A stretch of 64,000 nt of DNA from Ustulina deusta. Taxonomy: Eukaryota; Ascomycota; Sordariomycetes; Xylariales; Xylariaceae. The stretch is from assembly GCA_023159155.1 (NCBI GenBank), contig JAJNNX010000033.1:310001-374000 (forward strand), in the 5' to 3' direction. Within the stretch, counting starts at the first letter, position 1; each line of letters begins with the position of its first letter. Positions 45,154 to 55,367 of the stretch are shown here, piece by piece. A program made the position numbers and the translations under genes. The notes under the pieces were generated by a model that saw only the letters and a list, made by a program, of their open reading frames with translations, made no database searches and was not told the origin of the DNA.

Positions 45154-46403
45154 TTAGCAGCCGACGTGGATAGCTAATGTGCCGTTAGTCTATGAATGTT
45201 TCCGGAAATTCTCGGGGAATGACTTACCGTTGGCGAAGAGCGCGTAGGAGTCGGCGTTGTTGAGAGCCTGGGACGAGGTGAGTCTGGTAGCGGCAGTGTA
45301 GCCGTAGCCCAAGTCGTCAGTGCCAGCAACCGAGGTCAGGTGGGTGATCTCGTGGAGGGTGGTGGTGGCCTGGTCCTGACCGTGGCAGGTGCTGGTGATG
45401 GAAGACAGAGCGCTGAAGTACAGAGGGCAGTTGACGATGTAGCTGTAGGAGGGGAGGGTGTAGGCTAGGACGTTGCTGGAGCAGGCGCCGTAGATATCAC
45501 TGCAGTAGGTGCGCGAGCTGCCACTGCTGGTGCTGCCGCACTCCGAGATGACCCTGGCGAAGACGGAGGCGACTGTAGAGCCAACCGAGGTCGACTTGAA
45601 GTACTCACTGACCTTGGCGGTGTTGCTCAGGGCAGCCGACGAGGCAGCAGCCGCAAAGGAGCGGCAGTTGGAGACAGCGGTCTGGCTGGAGCTGAGTTTG
45701 GTGCCGGTGCAGTCAGTTTGGATGGCCTGTTGGTTGTGTATCTGTCAGCGCCCGCATTCTCAAAGGACGGGACGACAATGCCCAGAGCATACAAGGTTCA
45801 AGACGGGAAGAGACAACATACAGTGCGCTTGTTCACGAAGGCAGTGCGGGCCATGGCAGCCTCCTCACCATCGACCTTAGCGGTCAGGGTGTTGCTAGAG
45901 TAGGGAACGACACCGGCGATCTCGTTGCTGTCGGCAGCAGCGTAGGAGAGCACGCCGCTAGCAACGAAGTCATACTCGCCGGTAGTGGTAAGGTCGTGGA
46001 GCTCGGCAGCGTCGAAGCTAACCTCGATAGTCTGGCCGGCAGGGATGGTCTGGAAAGCCTCATCGGCAAAGGCGCCGTTCATAAGGCGAAGGCGGATGCC
46101 CTCAAAGCCGAGCTTGCTGCCTACCCACGCACACACACGAGGTCAGGATACCATTGCCAGAAACGAGCACGATCAATACTACTTACTGCCCTGGAAGACC
46201 TGGACCTTCTCAACGGGGGCAGAGTCCAAGATGGTACCGGTCTTCAGCACCTTCAGGTCCTCGGCACCAGTGTTGGTGATGGTAGCCTTGAGACCAGAGT
46301 TGCCTACCTGCTCGATCTGGACATCGAGAGGAGTGGCACGCTTGCCCATGGAGGCAGCGCTGGCTAGAGAAGCCAAGAGAGCGATGTTGCCAAGGAACTT
46401 CAT
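45154..46403 (-). CDS. Deuterolysin, secreted M35 zinc metalloprotease
   Basis: Exons 46403-46187, 46120-45822, 45726-45228 and 45173-45154 (introns 66, 95 and 54 nt) give 344 residues. A signal peptide ([18 protein letters not shown]) is followed by [14 protein letters not shown], where a Kex2-like KR ends the short pro-segment start; a beta-rich propeptide runs to about residue 170. The mature M35 domain has Cys pairs ([51 protein letters not shown]) and the zinc motif HEITHL. The aspzincin third-ligand motif is [15 protein letters not shown]. The last exon supplies only AIHVGC. Deuterolysins are heat-stable acid-to-neutral proteases that prefer basic proteins. A TATA-like AATATAAA lies about 110 bp upstream. 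GC-rich coding compared with AT-rich flanks. Confidence 0.95.
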
Positions 46404-46510
46404 GTTGGATAGATATGCCTGCAAAGTTGGTAGCACGAAATGAGGTTGGCTTGAGGATGATCTTGTGGGTGATGGATTCAAGATCGTCAAAAGCTGAAGA
46501 AGTGATCGTC

Positions 46511-46518
46511 TTTATATT
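46511..46518 (-). promoter_or_regulatory. Candidate TATA box of the deuterolysin gene
   Basis: Minus strand AATATAAA about 110 bp upstream of the ATG at 46403, in a suitable position for a fungal secreted-protease promoter. Sequence resemblance only. Confidence 0.35.
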
Positions 46519-47035
46519 CCTATGATCAAGAGCACGATACTGCTAAGATAGATAGGATATCTTTATCCCCTGCGTTGACCCAACAAGCATCAGGAAGGTA
46601 GTCGGCCTATTGGCACCGATAAAGGAAAGTAGCATTTGGGGGGGCCATAGAGTATAGAGGTCCAAGGCGAAGCAGTTCCTCATGCATCGCTAGCTGCGTT
46701 GCCTCGTTTTAGACTCGAGAACTCCCATTGCAAGGTATGTAGATTAAAGCCTGGAGTTGTAAGTTGTGGGTTAGAGAGAATAGGTTGTTCAAATTTTGCA
46801 ATGCCACCATTCACGATGCCTTTCTTTCAACAACTTAAAACCACAGAGATGGTTGCCAACCAAAGAGGCAACTCGAAGTACTGGAATACTGAAACAAGTT
46901 ATTGCCATCTCAAGGTGCGAACTCAAAGCCTACCTCTGTGTTTTCCAATACCTATGCCAGCGGCGTTCGGGTTTTGGTGTTGGGTGCGCTAACTATGCAT
47001 GGAAGGAGGTCGCAATTCCAGAAACATTAAGATCT

Positions 47036-47091
47036 TGGCAACTCATCAACAAGAGCTTGGCAACTCATTAACTAGCTCTTGGCAACTCATT
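47036..47091 (+). repeat. Short tandem-like repeat of (C)TTGGCAACTCAT
   Basis: CTTGGCAACTCAT occurs three times at about 21-22-nt spacing (near 47035, 47056 and 47078), separated by CAACAAGAG, TAACTAGCT and so on. It is a small local duplication in non-coding DNA. Confidence 0.6.
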
Positions 47092-49165
47092 AAGCTTTAT
47101 CAAGCTCTCCAAAAACCCAGGGTGAATGAGCCCAAATCACTTGGCGGCGCGTGCTGATTAGTCCGGTAGATATGAGACATAGCAGAATAGCCGGATGGGA
47201 TGAGCGGGTGGCGTTTTCGGGCTACAAACGGGCGTCGTCCGCCTACTGCATGAATCGACAAGTTGAGCTATCATCTGACGTTCCCGTTGACCTTCCCCGT
47301 TGGACTCTTAGCCACCGAAACGCCTATCCTCTCCCAACGCGATTCCCTATCTCCAGTTCACTACCTACGCATAATAACGTCGAAGTGGTTCCCCCTCGAG
47401 AAGCACAACGGAGAATATGCACGGAATTTCAAATCAACTCGAGAGATCTCCGTGCTTACCGGTCCTCTCAACACGAACAATTGGCAAGCATTCCACCCTT
47501 TAAAGGAAACGATGGCTTTAACGTCCCATTTCTTAGATGTCGAATCCATGAATACCTTCCTAAAGTGGTCTGTCGCTACGAGGCCACGGACTGGATGATA
47601 ATCCCTTTGTGAATATGATCTACAGTGTAGAACTCGTGTGTTAGTAAAGGTCGATTAGCCTCATATCGCGTCTAAGACTTAGGGCTCTCTAAGCATACTA
47701 CATAGTAAGTAGTTAGGGGTTCCTTAAGCAGCATTTGTACCTGGATGTTACCGTACCGTCGTAGGCGGCTATCTTCACCTTCGACCGGGTGGAGCGATCT
47801 CAGCTAATATCGCGGGCGGGAAATATATTGATTTGGCGTTCACGGCCACAGCAATAAGAATAGGCAATACAGCCAAGGCGGAGGACGGCAGGTTCCAATC
47901 TATCCTTTACTAAGTCGTATTGTTTCAAGATGGTAAAGGGGTGTGTTGGCAACCATACTCTGATTGGTGCCCCAACAGCCTCTGGGGTTGGGGAATAATA
48001 ATTATAATATCGGAAGTTAAGGGTGGATCGGTGATGCTTCCGAAAGATCCAGATTGGGAATATTACAGGTGGTGCTCGCTTATCATGCGTTCCCCACACA
48101 GAAACATTGGCAGTTGGAGAAAGACGCTTTGATAGAGACGACAGCCCTACCAGCTAACACACTGTCCTTTGTCCTCCGCACGAGATTGAGGTCAGTGTGT
48201 AAAGGTCAGAGTAGTCTTTTACGAATAGGGGTTAGTTTGCTAGGCGTTCCATGAAGACTGTATATAGTTACATAACCACCTCGCTTCATGGTGGTTGGCC
48301 ACATAAGCAACTAAATACTGGAGACACTCGAGAATTGCGAGATGGATTAAATACTTCAAAAATCAAGTCGTCTCCTGTCGCGGAGTGCCATATACACCGT
48401 TAATTCTCTCACGGAATCAACGGCGTCGTTTTTTTTCCGCGACATCTCCCAATTCATATTGTTGGTTGTCAAACCTCTCTTAAAAGTGCTTGATAGTGAC
48501 TGAGTCTCCAAGAGTTGCCGCCAGAGTGTGATGCAAGTGTGTATTATGTTATCAGGGACGTATTCGATATCTACCCTTTTCAACTCCTATTTTTACACAC
48601 AAATTATGTTAATTCTCATTTAGATGGAGGATAACAAACTATATTAGGGAAGGCAATTCAGTCATGAGAAATAGATAGGGCGTCCTGGCCTTCGACATTG
48701 AATCGACTAGCAAACGCTTGGATATTGAAAGGACTTTAGTCTGTGTTTTGGATTTTGCGCTCGGGGTCCACTGCGGTAAGTTGTTGAAGAGGTAGAATTG
48801 TTGTCGTGGTAAATTGAACCTAATGTCTCACAAACCGCAGCGAAGAGTAAGCTAACCGCTCTCCACAAGGATGTTCGTATTTGCTGTCTCACTGTATCGC
48901 TTGCTAGTTTGCTATTTTTTATCCCATGTTTCCTAGCTGTTTGTGTGCCTAAAAAAGCTAGTAAACCAATAATCGATGCATTGAGTGACAGTGTTCGACT
49001 GCGGAAGCAGAAGGGAGATATAAGCTTAAGCGGTTAAGAATGATTTGGTACCAGTCGGATATCCATACCCCCGAATTGCGTTTCCATTGTTAAGATGGTC
49101 ATCGGGGTTTTGCACAAGGATCCGGCTCGTATTCCACTGAAAGAACTGTTGATAAATCTCTTAGC

Positions 49166-49190
49166 AGCATGTTTCTTGCAAACATGCTGT
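49166..49190. repeat. Perfect 10-bp inverted repeat (hairpin)
   Basis: CAGCATGTTT (49166-49175), loop CTTGC, then AAACATGCTG (49181-49190). The arms are exactly complementary. It lies just downstream of the 3' end of the RRM-like gene. Function unknown. Confidence 0.7.
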
Positions 49191-49236
49191 CCGCCCAACA
49201 TGTGAAAAAGTACGAGACCCTATAAGGATTCAGATG

Positions 49237-49761
49237 TTAGACATTACGGCTTATGGGAAATATTGGGCGCTGGGATGCGTACTCTCCGAGACCGAGATCC
49301 CGGCTACTGTCTGTCTCCCACCTGAACCTTTCCCTCCAGATGCATTCAAGGACTTGGCGGTTTACAATAGACCCAGGTCCCTTTATGCGCAAGCCTCGAC
49401 TCCGACCATCTGTCAGGTGAGACAACTTTTCCGCCGCAAGTAGGCGTTCTACTTTTGGATAAGCACCATTAATAATGAATGTCTTAGCCTGTGCCTGAGC
49501 TTCGAGATTGAGGGCTCCAGCTTCCTGGGAGAACCGAATTATCGCACCAGAGTGGTTGGGATAAATCGGATTCGGCGGTAATAGTTTGCATTTCATGATG
49601 GGCGCAGCGTTCCGAATGCTACGGAATAAATTCGTGTATGTCGTTGAAGGGGGCATTTGCGATATCCATACCGTACAACGTACTCCTATGTTACCCTTGT
49701 GTGACTTGTCTCGGGAATTGTGATTGTCCTCCGTCTGAGACTTGGGCGGAGTGTCGGTCAT
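49237..49761 (-). CDS. Small RRM-like hypothetical protein
   Basis: A 174-residue open frame from ATG 49761. Upstream sequence is open only from a TTG, and a GTATGT...TTTCAG stretch (about 49764-49823) looks like a 5' UTR intron ending immediately before the ATG. The segment VRCTVWISQMPPSTTYTNLF followed by PIMKCKLLPPNPIYPNHSGA and AIIRFSQEAGALNLEAQAQA has the beta-alpha-beta layout of an RNA-recognition motif. I recall a lineage-specific fungal family with this 'VWI..MPPS.TY..LF' start, FIxxGxxPKV and a later 'IxGPxxIVN' element (here FIINGAYPKVERL and LRIKGPGSIVNRQ). The C terminus (ISRNV) may be incomplete if a further exon exists; GAGGTACGC near 49275 is a possible donor. Expression is unknown. 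Confidence 0.5.
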   Translation of the reverse strand: MTDTPPKSQTEDNHNSRDKSHKGNIGVRCTVWISQMPPSTTYTNLFRSIRNAAPIMKCKLLPPNPIYPNHSGAIIRFSQEAGALNLEAQAQAKTFIINGAYPKVERLLAAEKLSHLTDGRSRGLRIKGPGSIVNRQVLECIWRERFRWETDSSRDLGLGEYASQRPIFPISRNV

Positions 49762-51466
49762 CTGAAAGCGAATAGGATTAATCGAGAGTTGATTTGGAGC
49801 TCGCTGACAGATTGTGACATACTTTTTTAGGTGGGATAATTCAGACCTTTTCGTCCCTGGGTTCAGCAGATGCAACTATACCAGACAACAATTCCTCGGA
49901 TTCGTAAATTAAACCCAAAAACAGGTCAACCGAATCCGGCTGTCGAATGTGCTTCAAATGTATAACGTCTACAATAGTTATAGGAATTGGGGCATGATCA
50001 GTAGACTTAATGCGTAGCAAAATAAATGTTCCCACGAAGAAGGATGATGGGAGACCACATCGACGACCACCTCTCTCATAAGTCTTGCGTAACTCTGGTA
50101 ACTGACTGCCCGGCTAGTACGGGTGTCACCCCCCGACCAGTAATAACGTTCTACGGACTGCCTGAGGAGGCAATCGCGAGTATACACAAAGGAGGCGCGA
50201 CAGCTCTACTTTTTTGTAAAGTCAGGAAGAGCCGGGGAAAGATTTAATTGCTACTAACGATTACTTACCCTAACCAGGAAGACCGGTTCGAACACTACTA
50301 CGTATATTTGGGCTCTGGTGGTTAGTTCCTGTGTTAAATATGGCATAGCGATGCGTTCAGCAGTAACTCCTGCCCCGGTATCATAACGACTTAACCACGG
50401 GCTTAGATAATAATGCTGTAGTTATCAAGAGAGTGTTAAAGGTCCTCAACTCTTCAAAGATCAATGGGAATAAGGTGGAAACGTCTAGGCTAGATATGCG
50501 CCAAAACCAGCGAGCTAACCAAAGGGCGAAGCCGGGCATTCCTTCTCTCTTTGTATGTCTCATTCTAGGCGAGGGCTAGAGGCTAAATAGCGAGGTCCAG
50601 ACCATGACTTATGGCACCTGGGAGAGAAGTAGGTAACGCAAATCGCTCAATTATCTGAATGTCCGGAATAGCTAGCTAGAATAGGCATGGGCCTGACTAC
50701 CTATAGACATGCTACTTCCTTGCTTTAGAAGCGTGGCGTCGTTCCATTGAAAAGTCGAACATGTGCTTACATGTATTGTGAAGCGGATGAAGCGGGTGGA
50801 TCGGAGGCCGTAAGGGTAAGTCGCTAGTACCTAGGAGTATTACATCTCGAAAGTAACCTGGTGTCTTAGAATTTACACACCTGCTACAGCGGCTAGCTAC
50901 ATATCTAGCTAGTAATTACGTACCATACACTGCGAAGAATTGGTTCCGTTTTGTTTGATCCGTTGATTCCCTTATACATATCGAGTGATCAACTCGTATG
51001 GGACTGTACTATCGAACACTTAAAACTCTACATGTGGAAGCGACGTCGTTGCCTCGGCATGGTTTCAGAATTACCTCATCATTATTTGCTAGTTGCGCCC
51101 CCTCCCGAACTTTTAACGTATAAAATTAGTAATACCGGTGGTGGCGTTACCGTGGGCCATCTGATGTATCATACTAATGTGAGTAGGGATACTACCTCCT
51201 ACCGTGTACGCCTAGGACTTCGGGGATTAAGAAATTCTGATCAATAGGTCCCCGAGAGCTGATAGGGTCTGGTAACGTTTTCCGCGTAGTCTAGCCAGCC
51301 ACGACAGCGACTTATCTACAACAGATGGAAATGCGGGGAAGTTGGTCAGTTGTGTCGTCCTTATATATGGCCGCAGTCCCGGGGCCCCATGGTTGTGGTT
51401 GGGGTTTTCTTGGTCGTTGGAAATCATTTGCCGGAAATATCAATCACGAAGTTGAGCGAGCTCAAA
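49762..51466. other. Gene-poor spacer
   Basis: 1.7 kb with no supported gene. The plus frame 50951-51247 (98 codons) begins at TTG and lacks family similarity that I can name. The stretch upstream of 51467 should include the SDR promoter. Confidence 0.35.
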
Positions 51467-52485
51467 ATGAATTATACCAGTCTACGTGTTGTTCGACAAG
51501 CCGGGATGCGATGTACTCGATGGCCAGTGCCGCACCCCCTCCACAGGATCGCCTCTCTAGATCATGTCGATCGGCGAGCGACTGGAGCAGCATACTCCTC
51601 GCTCTCTCGCCAATCTAGCGAAGGAAAAAGTGTGATTATCACGGGGTCAAGCCGGGGCATTGGGAAAGCCATCGCATTGCGCTTAGCTGCTGATGGCTAC
51701 AACGTCTGCGTCAGCGATCTAAGTGCTAACCGAGCCGGATGCGATGAGGTTGCCAAAGCGATTCGCAACATGGGGCGGAAGGCCTGTGTCGCTTTGGCAG
51801 ACGTCACAAACAGGGAGGAAGTCAAGGGGATGGTTGAGACTAGCGTTCGGGAGCTGGGACCACTAAACACAATGTTCGAGCCCCCGTATCACCAGGCTCA
51901 TCAGAGTTTGCGACTGCGTCTGAGTAGCTGCTAACATGGCCCAGGATTGCGAACGCGGGCATAGTGCAAGTGCGGCATGTTCTGGAAGTATCAGAGCAGG
52001 AGTTCCAACAAATGCTCGCTGTCAACGTCGGCGGCGTGCAGAATTGCTTTGCGGAAGCAGCCAAGCAACTGCTCGACCAGGGAGACTGCCGGCCGGATCG
52101 CCCCGGTAAACTGCTCGCGGCGTCGTCGATCGTCGGATTCAAAGCCTTCCCCCTGATGCCGCATTACAGTGCGAGTAAATGGGCGCTCCGTGGGCTGATA
52201 CAGGCGTATGCGATGGCGTTGGCTAAGCACAGCATCACCGCAAACGCATACGCGCCCGGCATCATCGAGAGCACCATGTGGGACATCATCGACGCTAGCG
52301 TGGAAGAGAGAACAGGAACGAACAGGAACCAGGTGACGGAAAACATGGCCCATGAAATGACAGCGTTAGACAGAGTCGGCACGCCGGAAGATGTAGCCAA
52401 GCTGGTGAGTTTTTTGGCGAGCAGCGACAGTGACTTCGTCACGGGTCAGACGCAGCTTGTAGACGGCGGGATCATCTATACGTAA
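51467..52485 (+). CDS. Classical SDR, diacetyl/acetoin-reductase-like, with N-terminal extension
   Basis: Exons 51467-51873 and 51945-52485 (71-nt intron, CTAAC branch site, CCCAG acceptor) give 315 residues. SDR signatures: KSVIITGSSRGIGKAIALRL (NAD(P) loop), LADVTNREEV, NTMIANAGIVQVRHV restored by splicing, AASSIVGFKAFPLMPHYSASK with catalytic Ser and YxxxK, NAYAPGIIESTMWDIID, and the C-terminal TGQTQLVDGGIIYT, which is characteristic of (S)-acetoin-forming diacetyl reductase relatives. The expected substrate is a small ketone or diketone; exact specificity is inferred. The ~55 residues before the Rossmann fold (MNYTSLRVVRQAGMRCTRWP and onward) are Arg-rich and almost free of acidic residues, like a mitochondrial presequence. 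An upstream in-frame ATG at 51389 would extend this further; the nearer ATG has a better context. Confidence 0.85.
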
Positions 52486-53524
52486 GCCGGCACGGTGGTA
52501 CTGGGATAATGCCGAGTCCGGGGGCGGGTCCTGTGTTTCTCCACGAGATTGATGAACCTCTGTGTGTTCAGTTACAACTTACCTACCTAGGTACTTAGCA
52601 TGAATTAGTCTTTCAGTGTTTTCCTTTAGCATTCGACTTGCACGCTCCGATGCTAGTAGTAGCCACGAGCCTTTTCAGGACTAGCATGGGAATAAGAAAG
52701 CTGTCTAGCGACGAGGTATTGAAGAAGAATGTGGGCCGAGTTCCGAACGATGTCATTTTTAGTTGTGTGGATCAATGTAGTACTGCAGTAAGAATTACCT
52801 CCTATATATTGGGAGTTGCAACTGTAACCACTGTGTACAGCAAACCTACTTAGTATGTACCTACTAGTACGTACATATACTTACAGTGGGTAGGTCAGGT
52901 GCATTCTTGGATACCCGTATTCCTCTGTCGGAACTTGACCAGTCCCAAAAGTGCCAAAGCTGGGGTGACGCATGATATCTCCTAATCTTTTAAAAAAGAT
53001 TCGAATAGCCACAGCCCTAGTTGGGAATATAGGGTACATTGGAGTGATCCTGATGCCATCGAGAGGTGAGAGGCAACTTGAAAACCAGCGCTACTTTACA
53101 TTTCTTCCGACATGAGAAATCGTATTTTCACCAACACAGAATGCGAGAACGTAGAGATGAACCCGTGGTGGCATAATCGCACCTTTTCGTCTCATGACAT
53201 TATAGGAATATGCGAGCGATGCGAAAGAGAAGGGAAAAGAAAGAAAGAAAAAGGAAAAAGGATCTAATGGCTGATGTCCTCGTGATCACCGCAAGACTCG
53301 AAACATATTGGAATATAAGCTGCTGAAAGACATCACGCTCAGCGTACGGCGCGTTAACCAACAACCTGTATGTCAATCATCGCAGTTTCTATTTTTTTTA
53401 CACATAGTTATACAATGCCTGCCTATATATACTCTTCAAAAAAAAACCCCCCCCCAGATAACAACAATATCCAAAGAAACAACTCGTAAACGACCCCAAC
53501 ACGCCAGCCCACGGACGAACCCCT
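52486..53524. other. Convergent 3' spacer
   Basis: 1.04 kb. It holds ACCTACCTAGGTACTTAG (52579-52596) and GTATGTACCTACTAGTACGTAC (52852-52873) motifs, an A/G-rich tract at 53225-53262, and a (A)9(C)10-like run at 53437-53456. No gene is supported. Confidence 0.4.
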
Positions 53525-55367
53525 TCACCCAAGCCTCACAACCCTCCACATCCGCAAGCACTCCTGCAGATCCATCGACAGCGTCCCCTCGTGCGCCGTG
53601 GTGGCGTCCTTGACGAGCGCCACGAGCAGGCTGGCGAGTGCAAAGGTCTCGTACCGCATCTGCAGCACCTCGAGGTCGGCGTTCCTCATGCCCCCGTTGT
53701 CCGCCCACGCCTTCCAGACGTCCAGCATCTCGCAGATGGCCGCGGCGAACTCGCCGTCGAGCACCATGCGATGCAGCAGGGTGCCCACGACGTCGCGGAG
53801 CTCGAGCCCGCCGTCGACGACCTTGCGCGTCCTGAGGTACGCCAGGTTGTGTTCGGCGATGAGCTTGTTGTCCCATTTCGGGCTCTGCAGCGCCTCGTGG
53901 CGCCTCGTCTCGCGCCGCTGCGCGTCGAGCCGGGATCGGTCGCGCACTGCCAGGGGATCTCGTTAGTCGGTCCGTCGTCTTCGCTGCTAGTCTGTTGCCG
54001 CTGCTGCTGTGGGGCTGTAGTCAAAGAGAGGGAGAGAGAGAGAGAGAGAGAGGAGGGTAATACGCACTATCGTTCATGCGCTGCATCATCTCGCGCTCCG
54101 TCCTCTGTTTCACGGCGAGCTGTCTCTGCGCGGGATCCATGCGTGCCTCGGCGGCCATGGCTATGCGCTGCTCCTGCACGCCCCGCACGAAGGACTCGTG
54201 CTGTTCCATGCCCGCGTTGTACGACGTGGCCCACTGCGGTGTCTGGGAGCCGTCGACGATGCCCAGCAACTCGAGCACGCCGCACGGCACCGCGTCCCGC
54301 CGCGCGAACGCCATGATCTCGTCCGGGATCTTGTAGTTCCATAGGACCGTCTGGCTCGTGGTGCCGTAGGCCGTCGCGGCGCTCGCGAACCACGTCCCGT
54401 TCGTCTTGAGGCTGTTGATGCGCAGGTGCTCGATGTGCAGGCTGTGGACGTCGGACCTCGTCGATAACGGGGGCCCTTGGTCCTGGCTTAGCGCCGACTC
54501 GAGCCCGTCGATCGATAGCCGACAGGTGATTGGCATCTTGGCGTTCCTTTCGGCTTGTTTCTGTATCGAGTCCAGTGACTCCCTGGGCGAGCTCGCTGTC
54601 TTATGAGGCGTCTCCTCTTTGGTCGTCACTACGTCATTCGCCTCTTCCGGCTGAACCGCCGTCTCCTGTGAACTCGAGGAACTCGCTTCTTCCGGTTCCT
54701 TGTTTGGTGGCGGTGGTAGCCGGATCCAATACGGCGGTAGCGTTGAGGCATCGCGCGTGGTCCATGACGGCTCCCACGCGACCTTCAAAGACATATGCCC
54801 GTCGGCATCGTCCAGTGGGGCAATGGCCAGAGCGACATGAGCCCTATCGGGACTCTTCATCAGCGAGCATCCCGTAGGAGTCCACAATCCGGTAGAGCGG
54901 AGCAGCTTCCAGCCATGGGGATCGGGAATAGCACCGAGATCGAGCAGGTAGGCTACGAGCTCGTGGAACTCTACCTCGACCTGCGGTTGGCGCAGTTGGT
55001 CGGCATACTCGAGGCGCTGGGTCTTGATGCCGATGGTGTTCGTCTTCCAGTTGAACGTCGTCCAGGATCCGCCAGGGATCGAGCTTGGCTGGCGCGATAT
55101 CTGCCAGTACTGGTCCGACGAGAAGCGATCCCAAGGCTGCACGGCGTAGCGTGGCAACTCCACCTCGATAACTCTATTGACGACGTCACTTCGCGTCAAC
55201 GCCGTGAGCTTGCCATGCCTTAACATGCGCTTTATTTTCGACAGTGCTGCAAGCGTAGCGAGCGTATTGTACAGAATGGGCAGAACACCTAAGACCGCGA
55301 GCGGCACACCGATGACGGTGATGACGTCCCCGGCCTTGCTGCTGAAGCCGTCCGTGTTGCTTGACAT
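53525..55367 (-). CDS. Membrane-associated hypothetical protein
   Basis: Exons 55367-54068 and 53946-53525 (121-nt intron containing a GA microsatellite) give 573 residues. The ATG at 55367 (MSSNTDGFSSKAGD) is used; a longer frame starts only at GTG. Near the N terminus is one transmembrane helix (VITVIGVPLAVLGVLPILYN). A conserved-looking soluble region with several Trp follows: VQPWDRFSSDQYWQISRQPS, FNWKTNTIGIKTQRLEYADQ, VEFHELVAYLLDLGAIPDPH. A Glu/Ser/Thr-rich low-complexity linker precedes the C-terminal half (NYKIPDEIMAFARRDAVPCG, then a charged helix and HRMVLDGEFAAAICEMLDVW). I believe this is an ascomycete family of unknown function seen in many Sordariomycetes, but cannot name it. 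Its high GC creates long antisense frames (for example 53591-54316 plus), which I reject. Confidence 0.72.
54025..54053. repeat. GA dinucleotide microsatellite
   Basis: An imperfect (GA)n tract of roughly 28 bp (GAGAGGGAGAGAGAGAGAGA and onward) inside the intron of the membrane-associated hypothetical gene, next to its donor site. Likely length-polymorphic. Confidence 0.85.

Larger units (their letters stand above)
46404..49236. other. Long gene-poor spacer
   Basis: 2.8 kb without a supported gene. A frame of about 150 codons at 47169-47612 (+) and an overlapping one at 47263-47598 match nothing I recognise. 47030-47100 repeats the phrase TTGGCAACTCAT three times (47037, 47058, 47080) with spacing of about 21 nt. 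A perfect 10-bp hairpin lies at 49166-49190. Confidence 0.4.

Noticed and set aside
47151..47612. 153-codon plus frame
   Set aside because: Overlaps another equally long frame, no domain recognised, isolated in a gene-poor spacer.
50951..51247. 98-codon plus frame, briefly considered as a HET-domain relic
   Set aside because: No HET signature could be found and it begins at TTG.
53591..54316. 241-codon plus-strand frame
   Set aside because: Antisense to the membrane-associated hypothetical gene; Arg/Ala/Pro/Ser low-complexity composition typical of GC-rich shadows, and it runs through that gene's intron.
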